This document shows, piece by piece, positions 26,597 through 35,586 of a DNA stretch of 45,875 nucleotides. The number at the start of each line of letters is the position of its first letter. Positions within the stretch are counted from its first letter, which is position 1. The position numbers and the translations under genes were made by a program. Source of the stretch: Sandaracinaceae bacterium (GTDB lineage Bacteria > Myxococcota_A > Polyangia > Polyangiales > Sandaracinaceae). The DNA is taken from positions 1 to 45,875 of the forward strand of contig JAVJQK010000018.1 of assembly GCA_040218145.1 (NCBI GenBank), read 5' to 3'. The notes beneath the pieces were generated by a model that worked only from the letters and a program-made list of their open reading frames with translations, was not told the DNA's origin and did no database searches.

Positions 26597-27592
26597 ATGT
26601 ACCTCGGCGTGGTCCTCAACCCCCTCGCGCGGCGGAACCGGAAGGACCGCGGCGCTCGCGCGCGGCGCCTCCGCCGCCTGCTCGGTCCGTGGGGGGAGGT
26701 GCACGAGACGCCCTCCATCGACGCGCTCAGCGGGACCTTGGAGGGGCTCCTGCCCCGCGCCACGCACCTGGTCAGCGATGGGGGCGACGGCGCGCTGCAC
26801 TGGATGATCAACACGGTGCGAGCGCTGCGTGGCGAGGACGAGCGCTGGCCCACGTTCGTGCCGACCAACGGGGGCACCATCGACTTCGTGGCCCGCAAGG
26901 TCGGGGTGCGCGGGCGCTCCGAGTCCATCGTGCGGGCCCTGACCGCGTTCGCGATGGCGGGCCGCGAGCCCGAGGAGGTCACCCTCGACTCGCTGCTCCT
27001 GACCGGCGCGCTGGAGGACGGGACGCCCTTCGACCGGGTCGGCTTCGCGCTCGCGGCGGGCGGGGTCGGCAACCGCTTCTTCGACAAGTACTACGCCGAT
27101 CCTGCGCCCAGCCCCACGACCATCGCCAAGGTGATCGGGCGGACGGTCAGCGAGTGGACCGCGGCGCGCGTCGCGCCCGGCCTGGTCAAGAGCGACAGCT
27201 ACGCGGCGCACCTCTTTCGACCCACCCGCGCGCTCGTGACCATCGACGGGGAGCGCGTCGAGGCGCAGCAGCACGGGGGCCTCCACGCCGGGGCCTTCGA
27301 CATCAACCTCGGCGGCGTGGTGCGGGTGTTCCCGCTCGCCAAGGAGCCGGGCGTGATGCACTTCCAGGCCGGCGAGATCGATCCGGCGGGCATCATCGCG
27401 AACCTCCCGGCCATCGTGAGCGGCGGCGCGATCCAGGGCCCCAAGCTCCGCGACACGTCCGGTCGAGAGATGATCATCGAGGCCCTCGACGAGCCCCTCA
27501 GCCCCATCGTCGACGGAGAGCGCTTCGAGGGGCTGCGCCGCCTCGAGGTCCGCGCCGGCCCGCCGGTCCGCATCGCGCGCGTCCGGGCCTGA
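26597..27592 (+). CDS. Diacylglycerol kinase-like lipid kinase
   Basis: The 331-residue protein resembles the DAGK catalytic family (YegS/DgkB-like), which phosphorylates lipid hydroxyl groups. The nucleotide loop is SDGGDGALHW (60-69, canonical GGDGT), followed by the second motif 'PTNGGTIDFVARKV' (89-102), where the usual GTGND is changed to GGTID. The C-terminal 'IVDGERFEGLRRLEV' matches the family's 'DGE' motif. No signal peptide; a cytoplasmic, membrane-acting enzyme is likely. The substitutions mean activity or substrate may differ. The preceding cytochrome-rhodanese gene is divergent with 61 bases between starts. Confidence 0.78.
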   Translation: MYLGVVLNPLARRNRKDRGARARRLRRLLGPWGEVHETPSIDALSGTLEGLLPRATHLVSDGGDGALHWMINTVRALRGEDERWPTFVPTNGGTIDFVARKVGVRGRSESIVRALTAFAMAGREPEEVTLDSLLLTGALEDGTPFDRVGFALAAGGVGNRFFDKYYADPAPSPTTIAKVIGRTVSEWTAARVAPGLVKSDSYAAHLFRPTRALVTIDGERVEAQQHGGLHAGAFDINLGGVVRVFPLAKEPGVMHFQAGEIDPAGIIANLPAIVSGGAIQGPKLRDTSGREMIIEALDEPLSPIVDGERFEGLRRLEVRAGPPVRIARVRA

Positions 27593-27662
27593 CCTCTCGC
27601 TCCCGTTTTTCGACCCAAGGACCCGCCGCCCGGGGCCTCGAAGTCGAACACGAGGAGGTTCC

Positions 27663-28931
27663 ATGCGAGAGAGTTGTTTTGCGCTCGGGCTGAGCGCGAT
27701 GGCGCTGGGGTGCGTGCACACGCCGCAGGTGCGGACGCCGCCCGGGGATTCGCCGCCGGTCGCGGCCGAGGAGGTCACCCGCGCGTGGGAGGACGCGAGC
27801 GCGGTCTTCGCCCGCCACGACGCGGCCGGGGCCTGGGACGGCGAGGCGTGCCGTGCGAGCTTGACCGCCTTCGAGCGCATCCGGACCCGGGAGGGGCGCC
27901 AGGATCCGCGCGCGGTGTACATGAGCGGGCTGGTCGCCGAGCGCTGCGGCAACGAAGATGGCGCGCGGCAGCTGTACGAGCGCGCGGTGGAGCTGGACCC
28001 GGCCCTCTGCGAGGCGCGCACCGCGCTCGGCGTGGGGCTGATGGAGCGCGGCGAGACGGCCGCGGCCCGCGCCGCGTTCGAGGAGACCCTGCGTCAGGAC
28101 GCGCGCTGCGCCCCGGCGTACCTGAACCTCGCCATCTTGCAGAGCGAGAACCCCGCGGAGCGCGCGGCGGCGGTCGACTCGCTCCGGCGCGCGCTGGCGG
28201 TCCGCGCCGACTATCTGCCGGCGCTGAACCAGATGGCGCTCGTGTACCTCGGGTGGAGCGAGGAGCGGCCGGAGCTGCTCGACCTCGCCGCGGTGGTCTG
28301 CCGCCAGGCGCAGCTCATCGACGAGGGCTACGCCCCCATCTACAACACCTGGGCGCTCATCGAGGTCGCCCGCGGGGATCTGACGGCGGCGGTGGCCAAG
28401 CTGAGCCGCGCGCGGCAGCTCGACCCGAGCCTCTTCGAGGCGCACATGAACTTCGGCCAGCTGACGCTCTCCCAGCGCGCGTACGAAGACGCCGCGCAGG
28501 CGTTCGCCGCCGCGCGGGAGCTCCGGCCGTCCAGCTACGACGCGGCCATCGGCCTCGGCGTCTCGCTGCGCGGGCTGCGCCGCCCCGAAGACGCGGAGGC
28601 GTCCTACCGGGCGGCCCTCGAGATCGACGAGGCGCGCCCCGAGGCCTGGTTCGACCTCGCGGTGCTCTACCAGGAGCACCGGGACGGCACCGTCGCGCAG
28701 CTCCAGCAGGCCGAGGGCTTCCTCGCGGAGTTCGTGCGCCGCGCGCGTCGGGGAGAGGGGCACGCGGCGGTGCTCGAGGACACCTTGCGATGGTGCAGCG
28801 ACGCGCAGGATGGCCGGGCGCGCCGCCGCCGCAGCACGTGCCAGCGGGGCAGGGCGCAGAACATCCACGACGCGCTCGTGATCCACGGCGCGCGCGCGGA
28901 GACGGACCGCCCGCCCTGGACCCGCGAGTAG
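27663..28931 (+). CDS. TPR-repeat lipoprotein
   Basis: The 422-residue product has a lipobox MALGC (Cys17) and then tetratricopeptide repeats over about 85-360 ('AVYMSGLVAERCGNEDGARQ', 'ARTALGVGLMERGETAAARA', 'AWFDLAVLYQEHRDGT'). A strong ribosome binding site GAGGAGG (27652-27658) sits four bases from the ATG. TPR lipoproteins act as scaffolds in the outer membrane or periplasm. The layout recalls the gliding-motility TPR lipoprotein GltE of myxobacteria, but I cannot claim orthology. The C-terminus is basic. Confidence 0.82.
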   Translation: MRESCFALGLSAMALGCVHTPQVRTPPGDSPPVAAEEVTRAWEDASAVFARHDAAGAWDGEACRASLTAFERIRTREGRQDPRAVYMSGLVAERCGNEDGARQLYERAVELDPALCEARTALGVGLMERGETAAARAAFEETLRQDARCAPAYLNLAILQSENPAERAAAVDSLRRALAVRADYLPALNQMALVYLGWSEERPELLDLAAVVCRQAQLIDEGYAPIYNTWALIEVARGDLTAAVAKLSRARQLDPSLFEAHMNFGQLTLSQRAYEDAAQAFAAARELRPSSYDAAIGLGVSLRGLRRPEDAEASYRAALEIDEARPEAWFDLAVLYQEHRDGTVAQLQQAEGFLAEFVRRARRGEGHAAVLEDTLRWCSDAQDGRARRRRSTCQRGRAQNIHDALVIHGARAETDRPPWTRE

Positions 28932-28985
28932 GAAGAACGGGCGCGAGCGGCTCGGGGCGTTGCGGTATCGGACCAGTGCTTACGG

Positions 28986-30452
28986 CTACTGGTCGAAGGA
29001 CTCGTGGCTCACCCAGCGGCTGCGTGGGTGCCGGCGTCGTCGCCCACAGCGGACCGCGTCGGGCCGGTCACCCGGGCGCCGCCAGTCGACGGTGGCCAAG
29101 GGGCTGAGGTGACCGTCCCGGTGCCGGATCCCGGGGCGGAAGAGCGGCGCCGGGTCGCAGTTCTGGCCGTCGTAGATGAGCTCGAAGTGCACGTGCGGGC
29201 CTCGGCTGATGCCGGTGGAGCCCACCTCGCCGATGATGCCGCCGCGCGGCACGCGCTCGCCGGCCACGACCGCGTTGGCCGAGTTGTGGGCGTACATCGT
29301 GACCCAGCCGCCCGGGTGGACGAGGAGCACCATGTTGCCGTAGCCGGGGACCTCGTCGCCGGCGTAGCCGACGATCCCGGGCGCGGCCGCGCGCACGTTC
29401 CAGCCGATCCGCCCCATGATGTCCATCGCGAGGTGGTAGCCGCCCTCGCCCGAGCCGTAGCCGCGCACGTACCAGCCGTTCGTGACCGGCCAGCGGAGGC
29501 TCCCCGGGAGGCGGTTGCGCGGACCGCGCGCGGCCCGGACCCAGCGGCTGTTCACCCGGCCGTGCAGGAGATCGCGCGCCGCGTCGCGCGTGCCGAGGCC
29601 GAGGTTGGCGGCCCGCGTCAGCGCCCGCTGCTGGCGCCGCGTGAGGGTGCGCCGCACCCGGCCACCCCGGTCCTGCTCGACCCCGGGGATCCACAGCCGG
29701 GCGCCCGCGCGGAGGTTGCGCACGCCGTCCTCGTTCAGCCCGTTGGCGGCCATGATCTCGCCCGTGGTGACGCCGAAGGCGCTCGCGAGATCCCAGATGG
29801 TCTCGCCTTCGGTGACCGTGTGCCGGAACCCGCGGGTGGCCCGGCTCGCGGCGAGGGTCGCCTCCCGGTTCTCCGTCGCGCGCTCCACCTGCCGCTCGGT
29901 GATCCCGGGCACGACGATGGCCTGACCCGGGCGCAGGAGCCGCACCGTCTCGTCGTCGAACGCGTTGCGCTCCATGATCGCGTCCATCCCGACCTCGTAG
30001 AGGCGCGCGACGTCCCAGAGCGTCTCGCCGTTCGCGAGCCTGTGGTAGGCGCCGTCTTCCACGGGGGGTAGCTCCTCCGGCTCGGCGGCCGGCTCCTCGA
30101 CGGTGACGGTCGCTTCGGCGCCGGGGACACGGAGCGTCTCCCCCGCGCGCAGCCGCCGAACGTCCCGCGGGCGGAGCTCGTTGGCCTCCATGATGTCGGA
30201 GACGGAGACGCCGTAGGCGCGGGCGATCGCCCAGAGCGTCTGGCCCTCACCGATGGTGTGATCGACGCCGGGCGGGGGACCCTCCTCGACCGGCTCGGCT
30301 TCCGCCTCGGCGTCGTCCTCGCCCGGCGCGGCCTCCTCCGCCGGCGGCGGCTCCGTCGTCTCCTCACCGCAACCGGGCCAGGCGGCTCCGGTCACGAGCG
30401 CTAGCGCGAGCGTCCACGCAGGGACGCGGGTCGGCGTGGTCGCGTCGGTCAT
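28986..30452 (-). CDS. LysM-containing M23-family peptidoglycan endopeptidase
   Basis: The protein of about 488 residues has an N-terminal signal ending in 'AAWPGC' (an imperfect lipobox), an acidic linker and three LysM peptidoglycan-binding modules: 'HTIGEGQTLWAIARAYGVSV', 'HRLANGETLWDVARLYEVGM' and 'HTVTEGETIWDLASAFGVTT'. The C-terminal M23 domain has 'YHLAMDI' (HxxxD zinc ligands) and 'HVHFEL' (HxH), so it looks catalytically complete. It probably cuts peptide cross-links during growth or division. The start at 30452 puts the signal first; an ATG seven codons earlier (30473) is also possible and neither has a clear ribosome binding site. Confidence 0.88.
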   Translation of the reverse strand: MTDATTPTRVPAWTLALALVTGAAWPGCGEETTEPPPAEEAAPGEDDAEAEAEPVEEGPPPGVDHTIGEGQTLWAIARAYGVSVSDIMEANELRPRDVRRLRAGETLRVPGAEATVTVEEPAAEPEELPPVEDGAYHRLANGETLWDVARLYEVGMDAIMERNAFDDETVRLLRPGQAIVVPGITERQVERATENREATLAASRATRGFRHTVTEGETIWDLASAFGVTTGEIMAANGLNEDGVRNLRAGARLWIPGVEQDRGGRVRRTLTRRQQRALTRAANLGLGTRDAARDLLHGRVNSRWVRAARGPRNRLPGSLRWPVTNGWYVRGYGSGEGGYHLAMDIMGRIGWNVRAAAPGIVGYAGDEVPGYGNMVLLVHPGGWVTMYAHNSANAVVAGERVPRGGIIGEVGSTGISRGPHVHFELIYDGQNCDPAPLFRPGIRHRDGHLSPLATVDWRRPGDRPDAVRCGRRRRHPRSRWVSHESFDQ

Positions 30453-30521
30453 GCCAGCGAACACGGGTAGCATCCTGGGGCGGCGGGGCCACCCGGCCGG
30501 GCCACCCGGCGGGGCGGCCGG

Positions 30522-30893
30522 TCAGCGCGCGTTGTACTTCTGTAAGTACATCTGGAAGGCGTCGTCGAGCACGCCCTCGAGCCGCTCGACGTCGTTCGAG
30601 TCACGCAGCTGCGAGCCCACGATGTGGCCGAAGTGCTCTCGGATGCGCATCGCCGCCTGGGCCCGCTCGGCCGGGGGCAGGCTCGCCAGCGCCTCGGCCG
30701 GCATCTCGTGCTCGACCTGCCAGGCGCGGACCGCCTGCAGCCAGAAGCCGAAGCAAGGGATGGGGTCCATGCCGAGCACCGGGCCGACCAGCGCCGCCAG
30801 ATCACGCAGCAGCGCGCCCTGCGCCGGCTCCATCTGCACCTTGTGGTAGGTCGCGGTCGCCCCCTCGAGCGCCGCCGCTTCGAACTCGAACAT
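30522..30893 (-). CDS. Small cytoplasmic protein of unknown function
   Basis: I do not recognise this 123-residue helical protein. It has no signal peptide; the body is Ala/Glu/Leu-rich with 'AMRIREHFGHIVGSQLRDSN' and an aromatic C-terminus 'FQMYLQKYNAR'. The ATG at 30893 is chosen because GGAGG lies eight bases upstream; an ATG 11 codons earlier lacks such a site. It is 69 bases upstream of the LysM/M23 gene and oriented the same way, so it may be co-transcribed with it. Confidence 0.68.
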   Translation of the reverse strand: MFEFEAAALEGATATYHKVQMEPAQGALLRDLAALVGPVLGMDPIPCFGFWLQAVRAWQVEHEMPAEALASLPPAERAQAAMRIREHFGHIVGSQLRDSNDVERLEGVLDDAFQMYLQKYNAR

Positions 30894-30938
30894 CTCAGTG
30901 GCCTCCACCGAGACGATACGACACACCCGAGGCGGCCG

Positions 30939-32105
30939 TCACGGGCCGGATGGGTCGGACGGAGCGGACCGGGCGCGCGCGCGGATCACCGGCTGCGGGA
31001 TCGGGAAGGGCAGCAGGTAGCGGACCTCGCGCCGCATGGCGCGGCGGACCACGCCGTAGGTGTGACCTGGGTGCCAGAACAGGAAGCCGTCGGCGCGACC
31101 GCGCCGGGCGGCGCGGACCTGCTGGAAGATGAAGTGGGTGTTGAACTCGTCCGCGCCCTGGCGGAACGCCTGCAGGAAGGGGCGGATCACCGCCTGGCGC
31201 CCGAGCCGCCGCCGCAGGGTGTGGATCCCCGCGAAGACCAGCCGGTAGGCGCGGTCGTCCTCGCCGCGCATCCAGTTCCGCATGGAGTTGACGTAGAGCA
31301 TCGGGGTGAAGACCTCGACGTAACGGGTCCAGGCCTCGAGGTCCTGGCCGAGGCCCGACGGGTCGCCGCGCCGCAGCGCCGCGAGCCCGAAGACGTCGAC
31401 CCCGAGCGGGATGTCGATGGCCTCGTCCACCGCGCGCAGGAGCCGGAGCAGCACCGCGGGGCGCTCCTCCTGGGTCTGCGCGGGGTAGCGGGCGTACTGC
31501 GTTCCGTCGTCCACCGGGAAGCGCACGTAGTCGAGCTGGATCTCGTCGAACCCGAGCGCCTCCGCCTCGCGGGCGAGGGCGACGACGAGCCGGTGGTTCT
31601 CGGGGTGGTGCGGGTCGAGCCACGTGCCCCCCGTGCCCCAGCTCGTCCAGACGCCCCGGGCCGGCCGGATGTCCTGGATGGCGCGGTCCGGCACCCGCTC
31701 GGGCAGCTGCCGATCGGCGAAGCAGACGATGCGCGCGATCGTGTACACGTCCTCGGCGTGCAGCGCGTCGATCAGCGCGCGCGTGTCGCCGAGCCATCCC
31801 GTCTCCACGCTCTGCAGCTCGGGGATCTGGCTGTCGTAGTGCACCCGGCCTTCGGCGTCCTTCAGGTCGAGGACCACCGCGTTCATGCGAGTGCGCCGCA
31901 CCTCCGCGAGCACGCCCTCGGCGCCGTGCTGCCGCGTGAACGTCGCCCCGAGGTACAGCCCGCGCGCGCGTTGCCCCGCCTCGGTGACCGGGTCGGTCAG
32001 CGGATCCCCGTCCGCGTCGGCGCAGGCGAGCCCGGTCCAGAGCGACAGGACGGCCGAGAAGGCTGCAATTCCGCGGATCCACACGATGTACCAAGTGTGC
32101 AACAT
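30939..32105 (-). CDS. Exported glycoside-hydrolase-like protein (DUF4015 type)
   Basis: The 388-residue protein has an N-terminal hydrophobic export segment ('IRGIAAFSAVLSLWTGLACA'). It then shows the DUF4015 (putative glycosyl hydrolase) TIM-barrel pattern: 'GLYLGATFTRQHGAEGV', 'MNAVVLDLKDAEGRV', and 'GFDEIQLDYVRFPVDD', in which Asp/Glu residues at strand ends are expected to act in catalysis or binding. It is a good candidate for a cell-wall or polysaccharide-acting enzyme. The gene is divergent from thiD, with starts 43 bases apart. The start is the ATG at 32105; a GTG a few codons later is possible. Confidence 0.8.
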   Translation of the reverse strand: MLHTWYIVWIRGIAAFSAVLSLWTGLACADADGDPLTDPVTEAGQRARGLYLGATFTRQHGAEGVLAEVRRTRMNAVVLDLKDAEGRVHYDSQIPELQSVETGWLGDTRALIDALHAEDVYTIARIVCFADRQLPERVPDRAIQDIRPARGVWTSWGTGGTWLDPHHPENHRLVVALAREAEALGFDEIQLDYVRFPVDDGTQYARYPAQTQEERPAVLLRLLRAVDEAIDIPLGVDVFGLAALRRGDPSGLGQDLEAWTRYVEVFTPMLYVNSMRNWMRGEDDRAYRLVFAGIHTLRRRLGRQAVIRPFLQAFRQGADEFNTHFIFQQVRAARRGRADGFLFWHPGHTYGVVRRAMRREVRYLLPFPIPQPVIRARARSAPSDPSGP

Positions 32106-32135
32106 CGATCCGCGGCTGGAAAGGAAACGGCCTGC

Positions 32136-32141
32136 TATGTT
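32136..32141 (+). promoter_or_regulatory. Putative -10 element for thiD, TATGTT
   Basis: TATGTT ends seven bases before the ATG at 32149, supporting that codon as the real start of thiD and a leaderless mRNA. It overlaps an in-frame ATG at 32137. Confidence 0.42.
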
Positions 32142-32148
32142 GCGCTCG

Positions 32149-32958
32149 ATGACGGCAGTGGCGCTCACCATCGCCGGCTCCGACCCCTCCGGCGGCGCTG
32201 GCATCCAGGCAGATCTGAAGACCTTCCACCAGCACGGTGTGTACGGGACGGCGGCGATCACGCTCCTGACGGTGCAGAACACCAAGCGGGTCTCCCACGT
32301 GGAGGTGATGCGACCGGAGCTGGTCCGCGATCAGGTGGAGGCGGTCCTGGAGGACGTGCCCCCGCGGGCGGCGAAGACCGGCGCGCTGGGCACGGTGGGG
32401 GTGGTGGAGGTCGTGGCCGAGATGGCGGCGGGCTTCGACTTCCCGCTCGTGGTCGACCCGGTGATGATCAGCAAGCACGGCGCGCGGCTGATCGAGGAGG
32501 ACGCGGCGTTCGCGCTCCGCGACCGACTCTTCCCGCACGCGACGCTGATCACGCCGAACGCGCACGAGGCGTCGTGGCTGGTGGGCTTCGAGGTGAAGGA
32601 CCGCGTGAGCGCGCGGGACGCGGCGCGCGCGCTCGCGCAGCTCGGCCCGAAGGGCGTGCTCATCAAGGGCGGCCACCTCTCGGGCGAGAACGCGGTCGAC
32701 CTGCTCTTCGTCGACGGACACCTCACGGTGCTCAGCGCCGAGCGGGTCGACTCCGCGCACACCCACGGCACGGGGTGTACCTACTCCGCGGCCATCACCG
32801 CCCTGCTCGCGCGGGGCGAGCCGCTGCTCGAGGCGGTCTCGGAGGCGAAGGGCTGGCTGACCGAGGCCATCCGACATCCTCCACACGTGGGCGGCGGCAT
32901 CGGCCCGGTCGGGCACTTCGTCCCCGTGACGCGCAAGAGCGTGCCGCCCGAGGCGTGA
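32149..32958 (+). CDS. thiD: Hydroxymethylpyrimidine/phosphomethylpyrimidine kinase
   Basis: ThiD phosphorylates HMP to HMP-P and then HMP-PP for thiamine biosynthesis in the cytoplasm. The 269-residue protein shows the ribokinase-fold signatures: TIAGSDPSGGAGIQADLKTF at the start, 'DPVMISKHGARLI' and 'HTHGTGCTYSAAITALLARG' (the anion-hole GTGC motif with the catalytic Cys). Length fits the family. An ATG four codons earlier is possible, but a -10-like hexamer overlaps it. No TPP riboswitch fits in the short divergent spacer, so it is not regulated that way here. It is convergent with the permease gene. Confidence 0.93.
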   Translation: MTAVALTIAGSDPSGGAGIQADLKTFHQHGVYGTAAITLLTVQNTKRVSHVEVMRPELVRDQVEAVLEDVPPRAAKTGALGTVGVVEVVAEMAAGFDFPLVVDPVMISKHGARLIEEDAAFALRDRLFPHATLITPNAHEASWLVGFEVKDRVSARDAARALAQLGPKGVLIKGGHLSGENAVDLLFVDGHLTVLSAERVDSAHTHGTGCTYSAAITALLARGEPLLEAVSEAKGWLTEAIRHPPHVGGGIGPVGHFVPVTRKSVPPEA

Positions 32959-32961
32959 GCC

Positions 32962-34743
32962 TCAGCCCATCCAGAGCAGCTGGATGAGCCCGCACGTCGC
33001 GAGCCCTACGAGCACGTTCATCGGCAGCCCGATCCGCAGGAAGTCGACGAAGCGGTAGCGACCCGCGGCGTAGACGAGGGTGTTCGTCTGGTAGCCCACC
33101 GGCGTCGCGAAGCTGGCGCTCGCGCCGAACATCACCGCGACCACGAGCGCGCGCGGGTCGACCCCCAGGCTCGCCCCCAGCGACAGCACGAGGGGGGTCA
33201 GCACGACGGCGACGGCGTTGTTCGTCACGAGCTCGGTCAACAGCGACGCGAGCGCGTAGATCGCGAGCAGGAGGGCGAAGGATGGCAAGTCGCGCAGCGC
33301 GGGCGCGAGCGCGTCGACGACGAGCGCCAGCGCGCCCGTCCGCTCGATCGCGCTCCCCATCATCAGCATCGCGAAGATGAGCACGAGCACGTTCCCGTCG
33401 AGCGCGCGCCAGGCGTCCTCGTGATCGACGCAGCGGGACGCGAGCACGACGGCGACCGCGATCAGCGCCGCGGTCGCGATGGGGAGCAGGCCGGTCGCGC
33501 TCGCGATGACCACGAACGAGAGCGCGCCGAGGGCGATGGCGGCGTGTCCCCTGCGATAGGGGTGACCCTCCGTCTCGCCCCAGACCATCAGCGTGGTGCT
33601 CCGCGCCATCCCCTCGAGGCTGTGGGCGTCGGCCTCGACGAGGAGGCGGTCGCCGCCGCGGAGGCGCGCCGCGCCGAGCTCCGGGCCGGCGAGGTGTCGA
33701 AAGCGCGTGATGCCGACCACGCGGACCGGCCATCGCGACAGGAGCGGCATCAGCTCGAGCCGCTCGCCGATCGCCTCGTGGTTCGGCGCGACGCTCACCT
33801 CGACCACGCGCCGCGCCTCGCTGGCCGGCAACGCGCGGTGCGCCACGCCGGCTTCGAAGCGCTCGTCCTTCGCGAGGGTGAGCAGCTCCTCCAGGCTCGC
33901 GCGCACGTTGATCCGGTCGTCGGCCTCGAGCGCGAGCTCCTCGAGCGCCGCGCCGAGCACGAGCTCCGAGCCTCGGCGCACGCTGAACACCTCGACCCCG
34001 CGGGGCGAGAGCGCGCGGACCGCGCCGACGCGCTGCCCCACCACGGCCGAGTCGCGAGGGACGCGGAGCACGCCGAGGAAGACCTGCGGGGAGCGGACGG
34101 TGGGCTCGCTCGGGTCGCTCTTCGGGAGCAACCACCGGCCGAGCAGGAGCAAGAGCAGCGCGCCCGTGATCGCGACCGCGACGCCGACCGGCGTGATCTC
34201 GAACACGCCGAAGGGGGCCTGCCCGTGTCGACGCGCGACGCCGTCGATCAGCAGGTTGGTCGACGTCCCGATCAGCGTGCACGTGCCGCCCAGGATCGCG
34301 ACGTACGACAGCGGGATGAGCAGGCGGCTCCGCGGCACGCCGAGCGCGCGGCCGAGCTCCCCCACCACGGGGATGAGCACGAGCACGACGGGGGTGTTGT
34401 TCATGAACGCGGAGCCGACGCCCGCGCCGCCGAAGAGGAGGGCGACGGCGAGCAGCGGGCGCCGGGAGGCCACGCGCAGGGTCCAGCCCGCGAGCGCGTC
34501 GATGACGCCGGTGCGCACGAGCGCGGCCGAGAGGATGAACATCGCCCCGATGGTCACCGGCGCGCTGTTCGAGAAGGCGGCCAGCGCGTCGTCGGCCGGC
34601 AGCATCCCGAGCGCGAGGAAGGCGGCCGCGCCCAGCGTCGCCACCACGGCGGGTGGGAAGCGCTCGAGGAAGAAGCCGATGAAGGTCAGGGCCAGGACCG
34701 TGAGCGCGATGGCGGCCTGGTGTGCTTCGATGAACGCGGACAA
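32962..34743 (-). CDS. SLC13-type permease with two internal RCK_C (TrkA-C) domains
   Basis: The 593-residue inner-membrane protein has about ten transmembrane helices in two halves, flanking a soluble region (about 215-385) that contains two TrkA-C-like segments ('RVGAVRALSPRGVEVFSVRR', 'ELGAARLRGGDRLLVEADAH'). 'NNTPVVLVLIPVV' and 'TNNAVAVVLTPLV' are the conserved substrate-loop motifs of the ion-transporter (DASS/ArsB-like) superfamily. It likely carries a dicarboxylate, sulfate or similar anion with Na+ or H+. The TTG at 34743 is chosen because GAGG lies five bases upstream and the helices start soon after; an ATG further upstream (34893) would add an arginine-rich stretch. Confidence 0.85.
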   Translation of the reverse strand: MSAFIEAHQAAIALTVLALTFIGFFLERFPPAVVATLGAAAFLALGMLPADDALAAFSNSAPVTIGAMFILSAALVRTGVIDALAGWTLRVASRRPLLAVALLFGGAGVGSAFMNNTPVVLVLIPVVGELGRALGVPRSRLLIPLSYVAILGGTCTLIGTSTNLLIDGVARRHGQAPFGVFEITPVGVAVAITGALLLLLLGRWLLPKSDPSEPTVRSPQVFLGVLRVPRDSAVVGQRVGAVRALSPRGVEVFSVRRGSELVLGAALEELALEADDRINVRASLEELLTLAKDERFEAGVAHRALPASEARRVVEVSVAPNHEAIGERLELMPLLSRWPVRVVGITRFRHLAGPELGAARLRGGDRLLVEADAHSLEGMARSTTLMVWGETEGHPYRRGHAAIALGALSFVVIASATGLLPIATAALIAVAVVLASRCVDHEDAWRALDGNVLVLIFAMLMMGSAIERTGALALVVDALAPALRDLPSFALLLAIYALASLLTELVTNNAVAVVLTPLVLSLGASLGVDPRALVVAVMFGASASFATPVGYQTNTLVYAAGRYRFVDFLRIGLPMNVLVGLATCGLIQLLWMG

Positions 34744-34955
34744 CCGAACCTCGTGGCTTCCGGGCCGACTCGAGACGTCCTCTAGCCCCCGAGGGCTGCA
34801 CGCATCGCGAAATCGACGGCCCTCGAGGTGCCGAACCGGCGCGCTCCGTGGGGCGGGGGCAATCCCAAAACGGGTACACAAAGCGTGACCCATCGTCGGT
34901 CGCCACCTATACTCCCCGGTGGGCCTCACGAGTCACATCGAGAGGTCGCGCGGCC
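34744..34955. other. Divergent intergenic region
   Basis: This 212-base spacer separates the permease and the signalling operon. Its right side is less GC-rich and holds a good promoter for the operon. No small gene or riboswitch was recognised. Confidence 0.5.
34885..34913 (+). promoter_or_regulatory. Putative sigma70-type promoter of the GGDEF-like/pseudokinase/kinase operon
   Basis: GTGACC (34885-34890) is a 4/6 match to TTGACA and TATACT (34908-34913) a 5/6 match to TATAAT, with a 17-bp spacer. This is the best-formed promoter in the window. It leaves a leader of about 36 bases with a GAGAGG ribosome binding site. Confidence 0.55.
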
Positions 34956-35570
34956 ATGACGACGGTGACCGAAACGGCGAAACGCCTCGGTGAGGGGCTC
35001 GACCTCTCGGACCTCCAGGAGGCCGACCTCGCCACGATCTGCGCCGACCCGTGGCTCGCGCAGCGGTTCGCGAAGGAGCTGGCCGAGCTCGCGCACGAGG
35101 TGATCCCCGGACGACGGTGGTCGGTCGAGGACCTCCGCGACATCCTCGAGGCGGCGGTGCGCCGGCGTCGGGACGGAGTCCGGGTCGTCGAGGGACGCTA
35201 CTTCCGCAAGCGCGTGCGAGAGCAGTGTGGGCTCGCCGACCGGTACGGGGATCCGTTCGCGGTGGTGGTGATCTCGCTCGAGCCGGAGCCGCAAGAGGGC
35301 GTGTACGAGAGCGTGCTGGACGCGGTGGTCGAGCGCCTCCGCAAGACGGACATGGTCTTCCTGTACAAGCGGCGCTTCGCGCTGGTGCTGCCTCGCATGC
35401 GCGCGGAGTCGCTCACGGCCCTCGTCGAGCGCGTCCGGGAGCTCATCGACGTCGGCGCGGGCGCGTCGGTCGTGGAGGGCATCGAGTCTGTCGTCTACCC
35501 CGACCCGGCGCGCCCCGACACGCAGTCCGTGCTGGACTGGGCCGAGGATCAACTTCGAACCGCACCCTGA
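34956..35570 (+). CDS. Degenerate GGDEF-like domain protein
   Basis: The 204-residue cytoplasmic protein has a helical N-terminus and, from about residue 80, a fold like that of GGDEF domains: 'RYFRKRV', 'YGDPFAVVVISLEP' and then 'RLRKTDMVFLYKRRFALVLP'. In this last segment the GGDEF active-site loop is replaced by YKRRF (137-141). It therefore should not make cyclic di-GMP and may act as a binding or scaffold protein. It begins a three-gene operon; the pseudokinase starts 17 bases after its stop. An alternative is an unrelated nucleotidyl-cyclase-like fold. Confidence 0.72.
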   Translation: MTTVTETAKRLGEGLDLSDLQEADLATICADPWLAQRFAKELAELAHEVIPGRRWSVEDLRDILEAAVRRRRDGVRVVEGRYFRKRVREQCGLADRYGDPFAVVVISLEPEPQEGVYESVLDAVVERLRKTDMVFLYKRRFALVLPRMRAESLTALVERVRELIDVGAGASVVEGIESVVYPDPARPDTQSVLDWAEDQLRTAP

Positions 35571-35586
35571 GACGGGTTGCGCTGAT

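Noticed and set aside
27593-27662. Rho-independent terminator at the GTTTTTC run after the lipid kinase
   Set aside because: There is a T run but no stable stem directly before it.
32084-32106. CGATGT/ACATCG inverted repeat as an operator between the DUF4015 gene and thiD
   Set aside because: The repeat is short, lies mostly inside the coding start of the minus-strand gene and has no other support.
32106-32148. TPP riboswitch upstream of thiD
   Set aside because: The divergent spacer is far too short for a riboswitch, and none of its conserved core was seen.
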